Below the pieces are notes generated by a model that saw only the letters and a program-made list of their open reading frames with translations, made no database searches and had not been told where the DNA came from. Shown here one piece after another: positions 31,564 through 40,665 of a stretch of DNA of 64,000 nt (the stretch's first letter is position 1; the number at the start of each line of letters is the position of its first letter). The stretch lies in assembly GCF_030316765.1 (NCBI RefSeq), contig NZ_JASZYT010000020.1:1-64000 (forward strand). Reading direction: 5' to 3'. The translations under genes and the position numbers were made by a program. The DNA comes from Variovorax saccharolyticus (GTDB lineage: Bacteria; Pseudomonadota; Gammaproteobacteria; Burkholderiales; Burkholderiaceae_C).

Positions 31564-33794
31564 CAGGCGGGCTGGGGGCTTTGCTCGGCGAGGGGTTGCA
31601 GGATGCGTGCCGCGTCGTCGCGCAACTGGGCCGCGATGCCGGTGGCGAGGTCGAGCCGGCGCAGCAGCCACGGCGTGATGTCGTTGTCGAACGGATCGGG
31701 CAGCCGGATCGGGCCGGCCAGCGTGGTGGCGGGCGCGCCCTCGGGCATCATCGGGCCGCTGGTGGGCGTGGCGCCGATGGCGGCCTCGATGCGCTGCGAG
31801 GTGCGCGCCAGCGGGCCCTCGATCTCGGACGGCGTCAGGCGGTCGCGCCGCAGCACCAGCATCGACTTCACAGCGCTCAACTGGGCCAGCAGCTGGTAGC
31901 TGTGGGCCTGCAGATGCTCCAGCGGCTCCAGCGGCGGGCGCACGGCGCGCGGCTCGGACAGCGAGCGCTGGGTTGCCTGCACCAGCGCCGACAGGCTGTC
32001 GTAGGCCTCGCGGCGGGCCAGCCGCCATTCGAGTTCGGGGGTGATGCCGACCGAGCGCAGCTGGCCGAGCCCGAGCGCGAGCCGTGCATGGCGCGCCTGC
32101 GCGCTCAGCACGCGGGCCACCAGCGCCGGGATCTGGCCGCGCTCCCAGGACGGCAGCACGTAGCAGAAGCCCCAGGCCAGCGCGGCGCCGATCAGGGTGT
32201 CGGCAACGCGCTCGAAGAGAGCGAAGGTGGTGCTCATGCCGGTGTTCAGCATGTGGGCCTGGACCAGCCCCAGCACGGTGGCCGCCACCGAGGTGATCAG
32301 GTAGCGCCGCACCGCGAAGCCGTGGGCGATCGCCTGGGCCACGGTCATCGCGGCCAGCAGGCCCAGCGGGCTGGGCTGAGCCGCCAGCAGGGCGACCGCG
32401 AAGACGCAGCCCAGCAGGGTGCCGGCGACGCGGCTGTTGCGCCGCTCCAGCGTCTGCGAGAGGCTTCCGCGCAGCACCACCACGATGGTCAGCAGGATCC
32501 AGTAGTCGTGCGAGCCCCAGGGCAGGGCGAGGGCGACGCCGTAGCCGGCGGCGATCGCGAGCGCGGCCCGGATCGCGTGGCGCAGCGGCGGCGCATCCCA
32601 GCGCCAGAGCGCGAGGAAGGGTCGCAGCGACCATTCGGTCGGGCTCACGAACATCTGCCAGCTCGCCCGCACCACCGCTAGGTCGGGCTCGCGGTCGCCG
32701 CGCGCCAGGGCCGACAGCCGCAGCACCTCGTCGTTGATGTGGCCGATGCGGCTGGCCAGCCCGCGCGCCAGCATCGCCGGCGTCGGGCCGGTGTAGCTGC
32801 GCTGGGACGCGGCGTCTTTGTCGAGGTGGATCGCGGTCAGGTCGTGGCGCCGGTCGGGCACGGGTTCGGGGTGGCGCCCGAGCAGCAGGGCGTCGGCCAG
32901 GGCGGCGGTGTCTCCGGCCAGGGCTTCGAGGATGCGCCGCATCTCGACCAGGGCCGCCGCGTGGCCCGGGTGGGCCTTGAGCGCATCGAGGTCCAGTTCG
33001 CTGGCCAGCAGCAGGTCGCGCAGCTCGAGCACCGTCATCAGCATGCCCGCCAGGCGCTGCCGCTGCGGCGTGCGCGGCGATTCGAGCACGATGTCGCGGG
33101 CCGCCTGCAGCTGGTCGGCCAGGGCCGCCTGCTGGCCCAGCAACTGGCCGAGCAGCGAGGCCGGCACCTCGCGCACATCGCCGGATTCGTCGACCGGCGT
33201 GAACTGGCGTGCCTCGGTGCGCATCAGCGCCGCCAGCGACAGCAGCAGGTCGGCCATCACCTGCACCCGGTAGCGGGCGTTGAGCGCCAGGTTGGCGAGC
33301 ACCGCATAGATCACGTAGAGGCCGGCGCCGAGGCCGAAATGCAGGGTGCGCTGCACCGCCTCGGCCATGTCGGCGGGCTTCTGCGTGGCCATCGAGAAGA
33401 TCATCGAGAACATCACGGCGATCGCGATCGGGATGCCGCGCTTGCCCCAGGCCATCGCCAGGAAGGCCAGGAAGGTGGCCGGCACCAGCACCAGGCCGAG
33501 CTTGAGCGGGGCCGCATGCAGCAGCTGTACGAGGAAGAACAGCGGCAGCCCGATCAGCGGCGCCGGCAGCATCTGCAGCAGCTTGCCGCGGCGCGGGCCC
33601 GGCAGGTCGGGCGGCGCGGTGACGATCACGCCCACCGAGGCGGCCGAGGCCGCGAGCGTGCCCAGCACCAGATGCACGCCGCCGGAGATCAGCAGCAGCC
33701 CGAAGGCGACCGAGATCCCGTTGGCGATGTAGTGGCCCAGCGCCACGCGCATGGCGGCGCGGCTGCGGACGGCGGCCGCGCGCTGCGCCTCCAT
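31563..33794 (-). CDS. FUSC-family membrane protein (YccS/aromatic-acid exporter-like)
   Basis: The protein has 743 residues. Two blocks of transmembrane helices (about 15-140 and 390-520) each precede a soluble helical region. The first block has ISGGVHLVLGTLAASAASVG. The second has SHDYWILLTIVVVLRGSLSQ followed by RRNSRVAGTLLGCVFAV, the fusaric-acid-resistance/YccS signature. These proteins are implicated in efflux of aromatic or weak acids. Stops and starts are shared by one base on both sides (TGATG), tying it to suhB upstream and mscS downstream. The substrate is unknown. Confidence 0.88.
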   Translation of the reverse strand: MEAQRAAAVRSRAAMRVALGHYIANGISVAFGLLLISGGVHLVLGTLAASAASVGVIVTAPPDLPGPRRGKLLQMLPAPLIGLPLFFLVQLLHAAPLKLGLVLVPATFLAFLAMAWGKRGIPIAIAVMFSMIFSMATQKPADMAEAVQRTLHFGLGAGLYVIYAVLANLALNARYRVQVMADLLLSLAALMRTEARQFTPVDESGDVREVPASLLGQLLGQQAALADQLQAARDIVLESPRTPQRQRLAGMLMTVLELRDLLLASELDLDALKAHPGHAAALVEMRRILEALAGDTAALADALLLGRHPEPVPDRRHDLTAIHLDKDAASQRSYTGPTPAMLARGLASRIGHINDEVLRLSALARGDREPDLAVVRASWQMFVSPTEWSLRPFLALWRWDAPPLRHAIRAALAIAAGYGVALALPWGSHDYWILLTIVVVLRGSLSQTLERRNSRVAGTLLGCVFAVALLAAQPSPLGLLAAMTVAQAIAHGFAVRRYLITSVAATVLGLVQAHMLNTGMSTTFALFERVADTLIGAALAWGFCYVLPSWERGQIPALVARVLSAQARHARLALGLGQLRSVGITPELEWRLARREAYDSLSALVQATQRSLSEPRAVRPPLEPLEHLQAHSYQLLAQLSAVKSMLVLRRDRLTPSEIEGPLARTSQRIEAAIGATPTSGPMMPEGAPATTLAGPIRLPDPFDNDITPWLLRRLDLATGIAAQLRDDAARILQPLAEQSPQPA

Positions 33795-34822
33795 CACTTC
33801 GCGGCGGCGTCGCCCTCGGCGGGCGTCACGGGGGCTTCGCGGCGGATGCGGGTGAGCTTGCGCGGTGCGGGCGCCGCGTCGGCCGCGGGCTCGTCGGCGG
33901 CGGGCGGGGTCGGCGCGGCCTCGATGGTGCTGCGGGCGTAGGTGTCGCCGGACTGGGCCGACGGGTCGACCGCGCGCATGCGGTCGCTGGCGCGCAGCTT
34001 GTCGTCGATGCCCGCGAACTTGGAGTACTTGGCCAGCAGCGGCACCAGCTGGCCGTAGATGCGCGGTGCGCCGGCCAGGCATTCGCGCTGGTCGAGGAAC
34101 TCGGGCTCGCCGGTGAAATTGCCGATCAGGCCGCCGGCCTCGGTGACCAGCAGCGAGCCGGCCGCCACGTCCCAGATGTTGAGGCCGGTCTCGAAGAAAC
34201 CGTCGGTGAAGCCGGCCGCGACATAGGCCAGGTCAAGCGCCGCGGCGCCCGGGCGGCGCAGGCCGGCCATGCGCGGCATCAGGTCGGCCATGATCGCCAG
34301 GTACTGCTTGAAGTTGTCGCCGGTGCGGAACGGGAAGCCGGTCGAGACCAGGCACTCGTTGAGGCGAGTGCGCTTGCTGACGCGGATGCGGCGCTCGTTC
34401 ATGAAGGCGCCGCGGCCCTTGGTGGCGGTGAACAGGTCGTTGCGGCTTGGATCGTAGATGACCGCCTGCTCGATCTTGCCGCGCACCGACAGCGCGATCG
34501 ACACGCAGTAGACCGGGAAGCCGTGGATGAAGTTGGTGGTGCCGTCGAGTGGATCGATGATCCAGACGTAGTCGGAATCCTTGGCGCCGTGCTCGGTGCC
34601 CGATTCCTCGGCCAGGATGCCGTGCCCCGGGTAGGCGGTGAGCAGCGTCTCGATGATCGCTCGCTCGCTCGCATGATCGACTTCGGTGACGAAGTCGTTC
34701 ACCTGCTTTTGCGAAATGCGCACCGCTTCGACGTCGAGCGCGGCGCGATTGATGATGGCGCCGGCGGCGCGGGCGGCCTTGACGGCCACGTTGAGCATGG
34801 GGTGCAGGTTGGGGGACGACAT
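33794..34822 (-). CDS. suhB: Inositol-1-monophosphatase family protein SuhB
   Basis: The protein has 342 residues from ATG 34822. The Mg-dependent phosphatase fold is complete: ILAEESG, WIIDPLDGTTNFIHGFPVYC, and the C-terminal metal site at LNIWDVAAGSLLVTEAGG. SuhB hydrolyses inositol phosphates and, in E. coli, also acts in rRNA antitermination with Nus factors. The protein carries about 65 extra C-terminal residues, Ala/Pro-rich with a basic RKLTRIRRE segment, compared with the 267-residue E. coli protein. An in-frame ATG at 34852 could extend the N-terminus by ten residues. Confidence 0.9.
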   Translation of the reverse strand: MSSPNLHPMLNVAVKAARAAGAIINRAALDVEAVRISQKQVNDFVTEVDHASERAIIETLLTAYPGHGILAEESGTEHGAKDSDYVWIIDPLDGTTNFIHGFPVYCVSIALSVRGKIEQAVIYDPSRNDLFTATKGRGAFMNERRIRVSKRTRLNECLVSTGFPFRTGDNFKQYLAIMADLMPRMAGLRRPGAAALDLAYVAAGFTDGFFETGLNIWDVAAGSLLVTEAGGLIGNFTGEPEFLDQRECLAGAPRIYGQLVPLLAKYSKFAGIDDKLRASDRMRAVDPSAQSGDTYARSTIEAAPTPPAADEPAADAAPAPRKLTRIRREAPVTPAEGDAAAK

Positions 34823-34917
34823 GAATTGTGTGAAGAACGGAAAAGGGACCATCGGTTGATGCGGCTGCCCCCTGGAATGCGGCCCGGCGATGCGGGCGGC
34901 GAGAATCGGGGGATTTT

Positions 34918-34937
34918 ACCGGCTCCGCGAAGCCGGT
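34918..34937 (+). promoter_or_regulatory. Stem-loop in the trmJ leader
   Basis: ACCGGCT (34918-34924) and AGCCGGT (34931-34937) are perfect inverted copies around a 6-nt loop, 26 bases before the trmJ ATG. It is preceded by GGGGGATTTT. It could shape the 5' leader of trmJ. No T-run follows, so it is not a terminator. Confidence 0.45.
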
Positions 34938-34963
34938 GTCCCGAACCCCTGGCCGAGCCCCCC

Positions 34964-35728
34964 ATGCGTACCCGTTTCATCCTGATCCAGACCAGCCATG
35001 CCGGCAATGTCGGCGCCGCCGCCCGTGCCATGAAGACCATGGGTTTCAGCGACCTGGTGCTGGTGGCCCCGCGCTGGGCCAACGTGCTGCGGCGCGAGGA
35101 AACCATCCAGCGCGCCAGCGGTGCGCTCGACGTGCTGAACAACGCCCGCATCGTCGACACGCTGGACGAGGCGCTCGACGGCGTCACCCACCTGTGCGCG
35201 ACCGCGATGATCCCGCGCGACTTCGGCCCGCCCACCCGCACCCCGCGCGAGCACCTCGAGCCGCTCGCCGGCGGCGACGAGCAGCACGTCGCCTTCCTGT
35301 TCGGGTCGGAGCGCTTCGGCATGCGCAACGAGGATGTCTATCGCTGCAATGTCGCGCTCAGCATCCCCACGGACCCGAGCTTCGGCTCGCTGAACCTGGG
35401 CGCCGCGATCCAGGTGATCGCCTACGAGTGGCGATTGGCCCTGGGCGGCTACGCGGTGCGCGACGCCACGCCGGCAGCGCTCGCGGCCGATGCCAAGGCG
35501 GTGGCGGGCATGCTCGACCACTGGGAGCGTTCGCTGGTCGATATCGGCTTTCTCGATCCGGGCGCGCCCAAGAAGCTGATGCCGCGCCTGCAGCAGCTTT
35601 TCAACCGTGCCCAGCCGACGCCCGAGGAGATCCACATCCTGCGCGGCATCGCCAAGGCGATGTCGGAGGCGGCGGCAGGCGGTGGAGCGAAAACCCCATC
35701 CCCTGTGCGCGAAGAGCCGGGGCTTTAG
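34964..35728 (+). CDS. trmJ: tRNA (cytidine/uridine-2'-O)-methyltransferase TrmJ
   Basis: This 254-residue SPOUT-class enzyme methylates the 2'-O of residue 32 in the tRNA anticodon loop. TRFILIQTSHAGNVGAAARA opens the family; FLFGSERFGMRNEDVYRCN and IPTDPSFGSLNLGAAIQVIA form the trefoil-knot SAM site. A C-terminal helical extension follows. The ATG at 34964 matches the family N-terminus. It is followed after 35 bp by cysE, an arrangement seen in many betaproteobacteria. Confidence 0.95.
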   Translation: MRTRFILIQTSHAGNVGAAARAMKTMGFSDLVLVAPRWANVLRREETIQRASGALDVLNNARIVDTLDEALDGVTHLCATAMIPRDFGPPTRTPREHLEPLAGGDEQHVAFLFGSERFGMRNEDVYRCNVALSIPTDPSFGSLNLGAAIQVIAYEWRLALGGYAVRDATPAALAADAKAVAGMLDHWERSLVDIGFLDPGAPKKLMPRLQQLFNRAQPTPEEIHILRGIAKAMSEAAAGGGAKTPSPVREEPGL

Positions 35729-35763
35729 ACTGCCGGCCCGATATCCATATAACGACAAGAAGC

Positions 35764-36540
35764 ATGTTCTCGCGGCTGCGTTCCGACATCCAGTGCATCC
35801 TCGATCGCGATCCCGCGGCGCGCTCGCGCTGGGAGGTCCTGACCCTCTACCCCGGCCTGCATGCCGTGGTGCTGCACCGGCTCGCGCACTGGTGCTGGGG
35901 CCACGGGCTCAAGTGGTTCGGCCGCTTCGTCTCCCAGGTCTCGCGCTGGCTCACCGGCATCGAGATCCATCCGGGCGCGATCGTCGGCGAACGCGTCTTC
36001 TTCGACCATGCGATGGGCGTGGTGGTCGGGGAGACCGCCGAGATCGGCGACGGCTGCACGATCTACCAGGGCGTGACCCTGGGCGGCACCTCGCTCTACA
36101 AGGGCGCCAAGCGGCACCCGACCTTGGGCCGGAATGTCGTGGTGAGCGCCGGCGCCAAGGTGCTCGGAGGCTTCGTGGTCGGCGATGGCGCCAAGATCGG
36201 CAGCAATGCGGTGGTGATCAAGCCGGTGCCCGCCGGCGCCACGGCGGTCGGCATCCCGGCCCGGATCATCCCGTCCAAGACCGGCGAGAGCGCCGATCTG
36301 GCCAGCCCGGCGGCACCGAAGTTCTCGGCCTACGGCATCACGCTGGAGGACGACCCCCTGAGTCAGGCCATGAAAGGCCTGATCGACAACGCCTCGAGCC
36401 AGGAGCACCAGATCGCGCTGCTCTGGAAGGCGATCGAGGCGCTCTCGGCCCAGCCCGGCAAGAAGGACTGCGTGCCGGGCGACGCGGCCCGGGACGAGTG
36501 CTTCGAGGCCGAGCGGCTGACGCAACTGGTGGGGAAATGA
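35764..36540 (+). CDS. cysE: Serine O-acetyltransferase CysE
   Basis: CysE makes O-acetylserine from serine and acetyl-CoA, the committed step of cysteine synthesis. The protein has 258 residues: an N-terminal helical part (FSRLRSDIQCILDRDPAARS) and a left-handed beta-helix with hexapeptide repeats (IHPGAIVGERVFFDHAMGVV, ETAEIGDGCTIYQGVTLGGT, RNVVVSAGAKVLGGFVVGDG). The catalytic His lies in FFDHAMG. It lacks the longer N-terminus of enteric CysE, resembling the EpsC-type enzymes. It lies directly after trmJ. Confidence 0.95.
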   Translation: MFSRLRSDIQCILDRDPAARSRWEVLTLYPGLHAVVLHRLAHWCWGHGLKWFGRFVSQVSRWLTGIEIHPGAIVGERVFFDHAMGVVVGETAEIGDGCTIYQGVTLGGTSLYKGAKRHPTLGRNVVVSAGAKVLGGFVVGDGAKIGSNAVVIKPVPAGATAVGIPARIIPSKTGESADLASPAAPKFSAYGITLEDDPLSQAMKGLIDNASSQEHQIALLWKAIEALSAQPGKKDCVPGDAARDECFEAERLTQLVGK

Positions 36541-36549
36541 GGAATCTCC

Positions 36550-36566
36550 CATAATAGTTATTAACT
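36550..36566. promoter_or_regulatory. Candidate parDE promoter and ParD operator
   Basis: CATAAT (36550-36555) is a good -10 element, overlapping the left edge of the perfect palindrome AGTTA-T-TAACT (36556-36566). This AT-rich island lies 16 bases before the parD ATG. Autoregulation by a ParD or ParDE complex at such a site is the rule for this family. Confidence 0.55.
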
Positions 36567-36581
36567 GTTAGTGGAGACCCC

Positions 36582-36851
36582 ATGCCGACCAGTGTTGCCC
36601 TGAGCCCCCATTTCGAGTCGTTCATTCGAGAGCAGGTCGAAGCCGGCCGCTACAACAATGTCAGCGAAGTCGTGCGTGCAGGCTTGCGCTTGCTCGAGGA
36701 CCAGGAGCGGCTCAACGACTTGAAGCTGGCCGAACTCAAGAACGCCATCACGGCGGGTCTGGACAGCGGCGCGGGCGAGGACGCCGAGAAGGTATTCACT
36801 CGGCTCGAGACCAAGTACAAGGCCAAGGCCCGCGCCGGCAGCAAGGCGTGA
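36582..36851 (+). CDS. parD: Type II antitoxin, ParD family
   Basis: The protein has 89 residues. The N-terminal half is a ribbon-helix-helix domain (TSVALSPHFESFIREQVEAG, then NNVSEVVRAGLRLLEDQE) that binds DNA as a dimer. The C-terminal half is a charged tail that wraps the toxin. It overlaps the toxin gene by four bases (GTGA), a typical antitoxin-first arrangement. Confidence 0.93.
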   Translation: MPTSVALSPHFESFIREQVEAGRYNNVSEVVRAGLRLLEDQERLNDLKLAELKNAITAGLDSGAGEDAEKVFTRLETKYKAKARAGSKA

Positions 36852-37141
36852 GCCACATCGTCTTCACGCGGCTTGCGCAGGCGGATCTCGAAGCCATCGG
36901 TGACTACATTGCGCTGGACAACCCTCGCCGTGCGTTGAGCTTCATCGAGGAGTTGGGCGACCACTGCAAGAAGATTGCATCCAGTCCACAGGCGTATCGG
37001 CCAAGGCAGGAACTTGCCGAGGGGCTGCGCTCCTGCGCGCATGGCCGCTACGTGATCTACTTTCAATCACATGATGACGTGCTGCTGATCGTGCGGATCC
37101 TGCACGGTGCCCAGGACATCCAGGCCCAGTTCCGCGAATAG
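36848..37141 (+). CDS. parE: Type II toxin, ParE family
   Basis: The protein has 97 residues from GTG 36848. It has the RelE/ParE fold: FTRLAQADLEAIGDYIALDN, ALSFIEELGDHCKKIASSPQ and the ending GRYVIYFQ with VLLIVRILHGAQD. ParE toxins poison DNA gyrase. The full length and the intact family residues suggest an active module. It converges on the ETF-QO gene. Confidence 0.93.
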   Translation: MSHIVFTRLAQADLEAIGDYIALDNPRRALSFIEELGDHCKKIASSPQAYRPRQELAEGLRSCAHGRYVIYFQSHDDVLLIVRILHGAQDIQAQFRE

Positions 37142-37158
37142 CAACGCGCCCTCCCGCG

Positions 37159-38853
37159 CTACATCCCCACGTAGTTCGGGCCGCCGCCGCCCTCGGGCGT
37201 GACCCAGACGATGTTCTGCGTCGGGTCCTTGATGTCGCAGGTCTTGCAGTGCACGCAGTTCTGGGCGTTGATCTGCAGCTTTTCCTTGCCTTCCGAGTCC
37301 GGCACGAATTCGTACACGCCGGCCGGGCAGTAGCGGCTCTCGGGGCCGGCGTACTCGGGCAGGTTGATGGTGGTCGGCACCGCGGCGTTCTTGAGCGTCA
37401 GGTGGGCCGGCTGGTTCTCTTCGTGGTTGGTGTTGCTGACGAACACCGAGGAGAGGCGGTCGAAGGTGAGCTTGCCGTCCGGCTTTGGGTAGGCGATCTT
37501 CTTGCACTGGGCGGCCGGCTTGAGGCGCTCGTGGTCGGCCTGGTGGCGGTGGATGGTCCACGGGATGTGGCCGCGCAGCACCAGTTGCTCGATGCCGGTC
37601 ATCACCGTGCCGACGCCCAGGCCCTTCTTGAACCACTGCTTGAAGTTGCGCGCCTTGTTGAGCTCGGCGTGCAGCCAGCTCTTCTCGAAGGCGGCCGGGT
37701 AGGCCGCGAGCTCGTCGTGCTGGCGCCCGGCCATCACGGCGTCGTAGGCGGCCTCGGCGGCCAGCATGCCGGTCTTGATAGCGGCATGGCTGCCCTTGAT
37801 GCGGCTGGCGTTGAGGTAGCCGGCCTCGCAGCCGACCAGCGCGCCGCCCGGGAACACGGTCTTGGGCAGCGACAGCAGCCCGCCCGCGGTGATCGCTCGG
37901 GCGCCGTAGCTCAGGCGCTTGGGCGCCTTGAGCCCCTTGTCCTGGCCTTCGAAGTACCAGCGGATGTTGGGGTGCGTCTTGAAGCGCTGGAACTCCTCGA
38001 ACGGGCTCATGTGCGGGTTCTGGTAGTCCAGGCCGACCACGTAGCCGATGATCAGCTGGTTGTTTTCGGCGTGGTACAGGAAGGAGCCGCCATAGGTGTC
38101 CGAGGGCAGCGGCCAGCCGGCCGTGTGCACCGCCAGGCCCGGCTCGTGGCGCGCCGGATCGATCTCCCACAGCTCCTTGATGCCGATGCCGTAGCTCTGC
38201 GGGTCCTTGCCGTCGTCGAGCTTGTACCGGGCGATGAGCTGGCGCCCCAGGTGGCCGCGCGCGCCCTCGGCGAAGATCGTGTACTTGCCGAGCAGCTCCA
38301 TGCCGAGCTGGAAGTTCTCGGTCGGCTCGCCGTCCTTGCCGATGCCGAGGTTGCCGGTGGCGACGCCGCGCACACGGCCGTCCTCGGTGTAGAGCACCTC
38401 GGCCGCAGGGAAGCCGGGGAAGATCTCCACGCCCAGCGCCTCGGCCTGCTGCGCCAGCCAGCGCACGACGTTGCCCAGGCTGACGATGTAGTTGCCTTCG
38501 TTGTGGAAGTTCTTCGGCAGCATGAAGTTCGGCGTCCGGGTGGCACCGGTCTCGGTCATCATGAGGAAGGTGTCGCGCGTGACCGGCTGGTTCAGCGGCG
38601 CGCCGAGCTCCTCCCAGTCGGGCAGCAGCTCGTACAGGGCGCGCGGGTCCATGATGGCGCCCGACAGGATGTGGGCGCCGGGCTCCGAGCCCTTCTCGAG
38701 CACGACGACCGAGATCTCCTTGCCGTGCGAAGCAGCCAGCTGTTTCAGGCGGATCGCGGTCGCCAGGCCGCCCGGGCCTGCGCCGACCACGACCACGTCG
38801 TATTCCATGGCTTCGCGGGGGCCGAACTGGGCGAGGATTTCGTCATGCGTCAT
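37159..38853 (-). CDS. Electron transfer flavoprotein-ubiquinone oxidoreductase
   Basis: This 564-residue monotopic membrane enzyme passes electrons from ETF (fed by acyl-CoA and other dehydrogenases) to ubiquinone. The FAD site is at YDVVVVGAGPGGLATAIRL near residue 37. The quinone/membrane region is in the middle, and the C-terminal 4Fe-4S motif is YCPAGVYEFV followed by INAQNCVHCKTCDIKDPTQN. The ATG at 38853 begins MTHDEILAQFGPREAMEYD; upstream open frame is not conserved-looking. The etfAB genes are not in the window. Confidence 0.95.
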   Translation of the reverse strand: MTHDEILAQFGPREAMEYDVVVVGAGPGGLATAIRLKQLAASHGKEISVVVLEKGSEPGAHILSGAIMDPRALYELLPDWEELGAPLNQPVTRDTFLMMTETGATRTPNFMLPKNFHNEGNYIVSLGNVVRWLAQQAEALGVEIFPGFPAAEVLYTEDGRVRGVATGNLGIGKDGEPTENFQLGMELLGKYTIFAEGARGHLGRQLIARYKLDDGKDPQSYGIGIKELWEIDPARHEPGLAVHTAGWPLPSDTYGGSFLYHAENNQLIIGYVVGLDYQNPHMSPFEEFQRFKTHPNIRWYFEGQDKGLKAPKRLSYGARAITAGGLLSLPKTVFPGGALVGCEAGYLNASRIKGSHAAIKTGMLAAEAAYDAVMAGRQHDELAAYPAAFEKSWLHAELNKARNFKQWFKKGLGVGTVMTGIEQLVLRGHIPWTIHRHQADHERLKPAAQCKKIAYPKPDGKLTFDRLSSVFVSNTNHEENQPAHLTLKNAAVPTTINLPEYAGPESRYCPAGVYEFVPDSEGKEKLQINAQNCVHCKTCDIKDPTQNIVWVTPEGGGGPNYVGM

Positions 38854-38974
38854 GTGGGGTCTCGTCGATAATGATTTGAGGGTGCGAGGCACCGCGGCGG
38901 GCCGGGCCATTTTATGCGTCACCCGCGTGCGTTCCGGGGCGTCGCCTCGGCGACTCCAACAGGACGTTTCTTCC

Positions 38975-39757
38975 ATGGCTTACAGCATCGATCTCTCCGG
39001 CCGCGTGGCCTTCGTCACCGGGGCGTCGAGCGGGCTCGGCGCCCAGTTCGCCAAGACGCTGGCCCGGGCCGGCGCGGCGGTGGTGCTGGCCAGCCGCAAC
39101 ACCGACCGCCTCAAGGAGCTTCGCGCGCGCATCGAAGGCGAGGGCGGCGATGCCCACGTGGTCGAGCTCGACGTCACAGACCTCGGCAGCATCAAGGCCG
39201 CGGTGGCGCGCGCCGAGACCGAGGTCGGCCCCATCGACGTGCTGGTCAACAACTCCGGCGTCAGCACCACCCAGCGCCTGCAGGACGTCACGGGCGACGA
39301 CTACGACTTCATCTTCGACACCAACGTCAAGGGTTCCTTCTTCGTCGCGCAGGAGGTCGGCAAGCGGATGCTGGCGCGCGCCAAGGGCGCCGCGCCGGGC
39401 ACCTACATCGGTGGGCGGATCATTAACATCGCCTCGGTGGCCGCCCTCAAGGTGCTGCCCCAGATCGGCGTCTACTGCATGAGCAAGGCCGCGCTGGTGC
39501 AGATGACCAAGGCTATGGCGCTCGAATGGGGCCGCTTCGGCATCAACGTCAACGCCTTGTGCCCGGGCTACATCGCCACCGAGCTCAACGAGGAGCACTG
39601 GGTCACCGACGGCGGCCAGAAACTGGTCGGCATGCTGCCGCGCAAGCGGGTGGGCAAGCCCGAAGACCTCGACGGCCTGATCGTGCTGCTGGCCAGCGGC
39701 CAGAGCCATTTCGTCAATGGCGCGGTGATCGCCGCCGACGACGGATTCGCGCTCTGA
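38975..39757 (+). CDS. SDR-family oxidoreductase
   Basis: This 260-residue classical short-chain dehydrogenase/reductase has the cofactor motif VAFVTGASSGLGAQFAKTLA, the NNSG element (VLVNNSGVST), the catalytic Ser at NIASVAALKVLP, and YxxxK at YCMSKAALVQMTKAMALEWG. The C-terminal part follows the 3-oxoacyl-ACP-reductase-like subgroup. It is divergent from ETF-QO and upstream of an EamA transporter and a thioesterase, which it may be co-transcribed with. The substrate is unknown, possibly an acyl-CoA intermediate. Confidence 0.9.
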   Translation: MAYSIDLSGRVAFVTGASSGLGAQFAKTLARAGAAVVLASRNTDRLKELRARIEGEGGDAHVVELDVTDLGSIKAAVARAETEVGPIDVLVNNSGVSTTQRLQDVTGDDYDFIFDTNVKGSFFVAQEVGKRMLARAKGAAPGTYIGGRIINIASVAALKVLPQIGVYCMSKAALVQMTKAMALEWGRFGINVNALCPGYIATELNEEHWVTDGGQKLVGMLPRKRVGKPEDLDGLIVLLASGQSHFVNGAVIAADDGFAL

Positions 39758-40665
39758 GGCGGCGCGCGGTCATCGGCATCGCGGCCGGGCTGGCCGCGGG
39801 CGCGCTCTGGGGCCTGGTCTTCGTGGCGCCGCGCATGGTCGGCAACTTCGGCATGGTCGATATCGCCGCCGGGCGCTTCGTCGTCTTCGGCGCGGTTGCC
39901 GGCGTGATCGCCGCCACGCGCCCGGCCTCGCGGCGCTGGCCGACCGCGCACCAGGCGGTCTCGGCGCTCGGGCTCAGCGTGCTCGGTTTCACCGGCTACT
40001 ACCTGCTGCTGGCCTTCGCGATCGAGGCCTCGGGCACCGCGGTGCCGAGCCTGATCATCGGCACCATCCCGGTCTGGATGATGCTGCTCGGCCGGCCCGC
40101 GGGCCTGCGCCTGCAGGCGCTGCTGCCGGGGCTGGCGCTGACCGCCGCCGGCATCGGCATGATGGTCGCCGGGTCCTGGCCCGAGGGCGGCGTCGAGGGC
40201 GCGGGCAGCGCGCGCTTCGGCTGGGGCCTGTCGCTGGCGCTGCTCGCGATGGCGAGCTGGACCGCCTTCGGGCTGCTCAATGCGGCCTGGCTCCAGCGCC
40301 ACCCCGAGGTGCATGCGGCCGACTGGGCCAACTGGCTCGGCGTCGCGACCGGGCTCGGCGCCGCCGCGCTGTGGCTGCTCGCGGGGTCCGACATCCAGAC
40401 CCTGCGCGCGCAGCCGAACGGCGCGCTGTTCCTGCTGCTGGCACTGGCCGGCGGCATCGGCTCCTCGTGGCTGGCCACCGTGCTCTGGAACCTCGCCAGC
40501 CAGCGGCTGTCGGCCAGCCTTTGCGGCCAGCTGATCGTCAGCGAGACGCTGTTCGCCCTGCTTTATTCTTTTCTTTGGGACGGCCGCTGGCCGGCGGCGA
40601 GCGAATCGGCCGCCGCGGTGCTGTTCGTCCTCGGCATCATGGCTTCGATCAGGGCACACCGATGA
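39754..40665 (+). CDS. EamA-family transporter with no canonical start codon
   Basis: The frame encodes about 300 residues and ten transmembrane helices (GIAAGLAAGALWGLVFVAPR at the start; SLIIGTIPVWMMLLGRPAGL; GSSWLATVLWNLASQRLSAS). It ends with ATGA overlapping the thioesterase gene. No ATG, GTG or TTG lies between the SDR reading frame and the first helix; the best-placed initiator is the CTG at 39754, overlapping the SDR stop as CTGA. The nearest in-frame ATG (39526) would need over 75 residues of unlikely sequence. The family is clear, the start is not. Confidence 0.8.
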   Translation: MRRRAVIGIAAGLAAGALWGLVFVAPRMVGNFGMVDIAAGRFVVFGAVAGVIAATRPASRRWPTAHQAVSALGLSVLGFTGYYLLLAFAIEASGTAVPSLIIGTIPVWMMLLGRPAGLRLQALLPGLALTAAGIGMMVAGSWPEGGVEGAGSARFGWGLSLALLAMASWTAFGLLNAAWLQRHPEVHAADWANWLGVATGLGAAALWLLAGSDIQTLRAQPNGALFLLLALAGGIGSSWLATVLWNLASQRLSASLCGQLIVSETLFALLYSFLWDGRWPAASESAAAVLFVLGIMASIRAHR

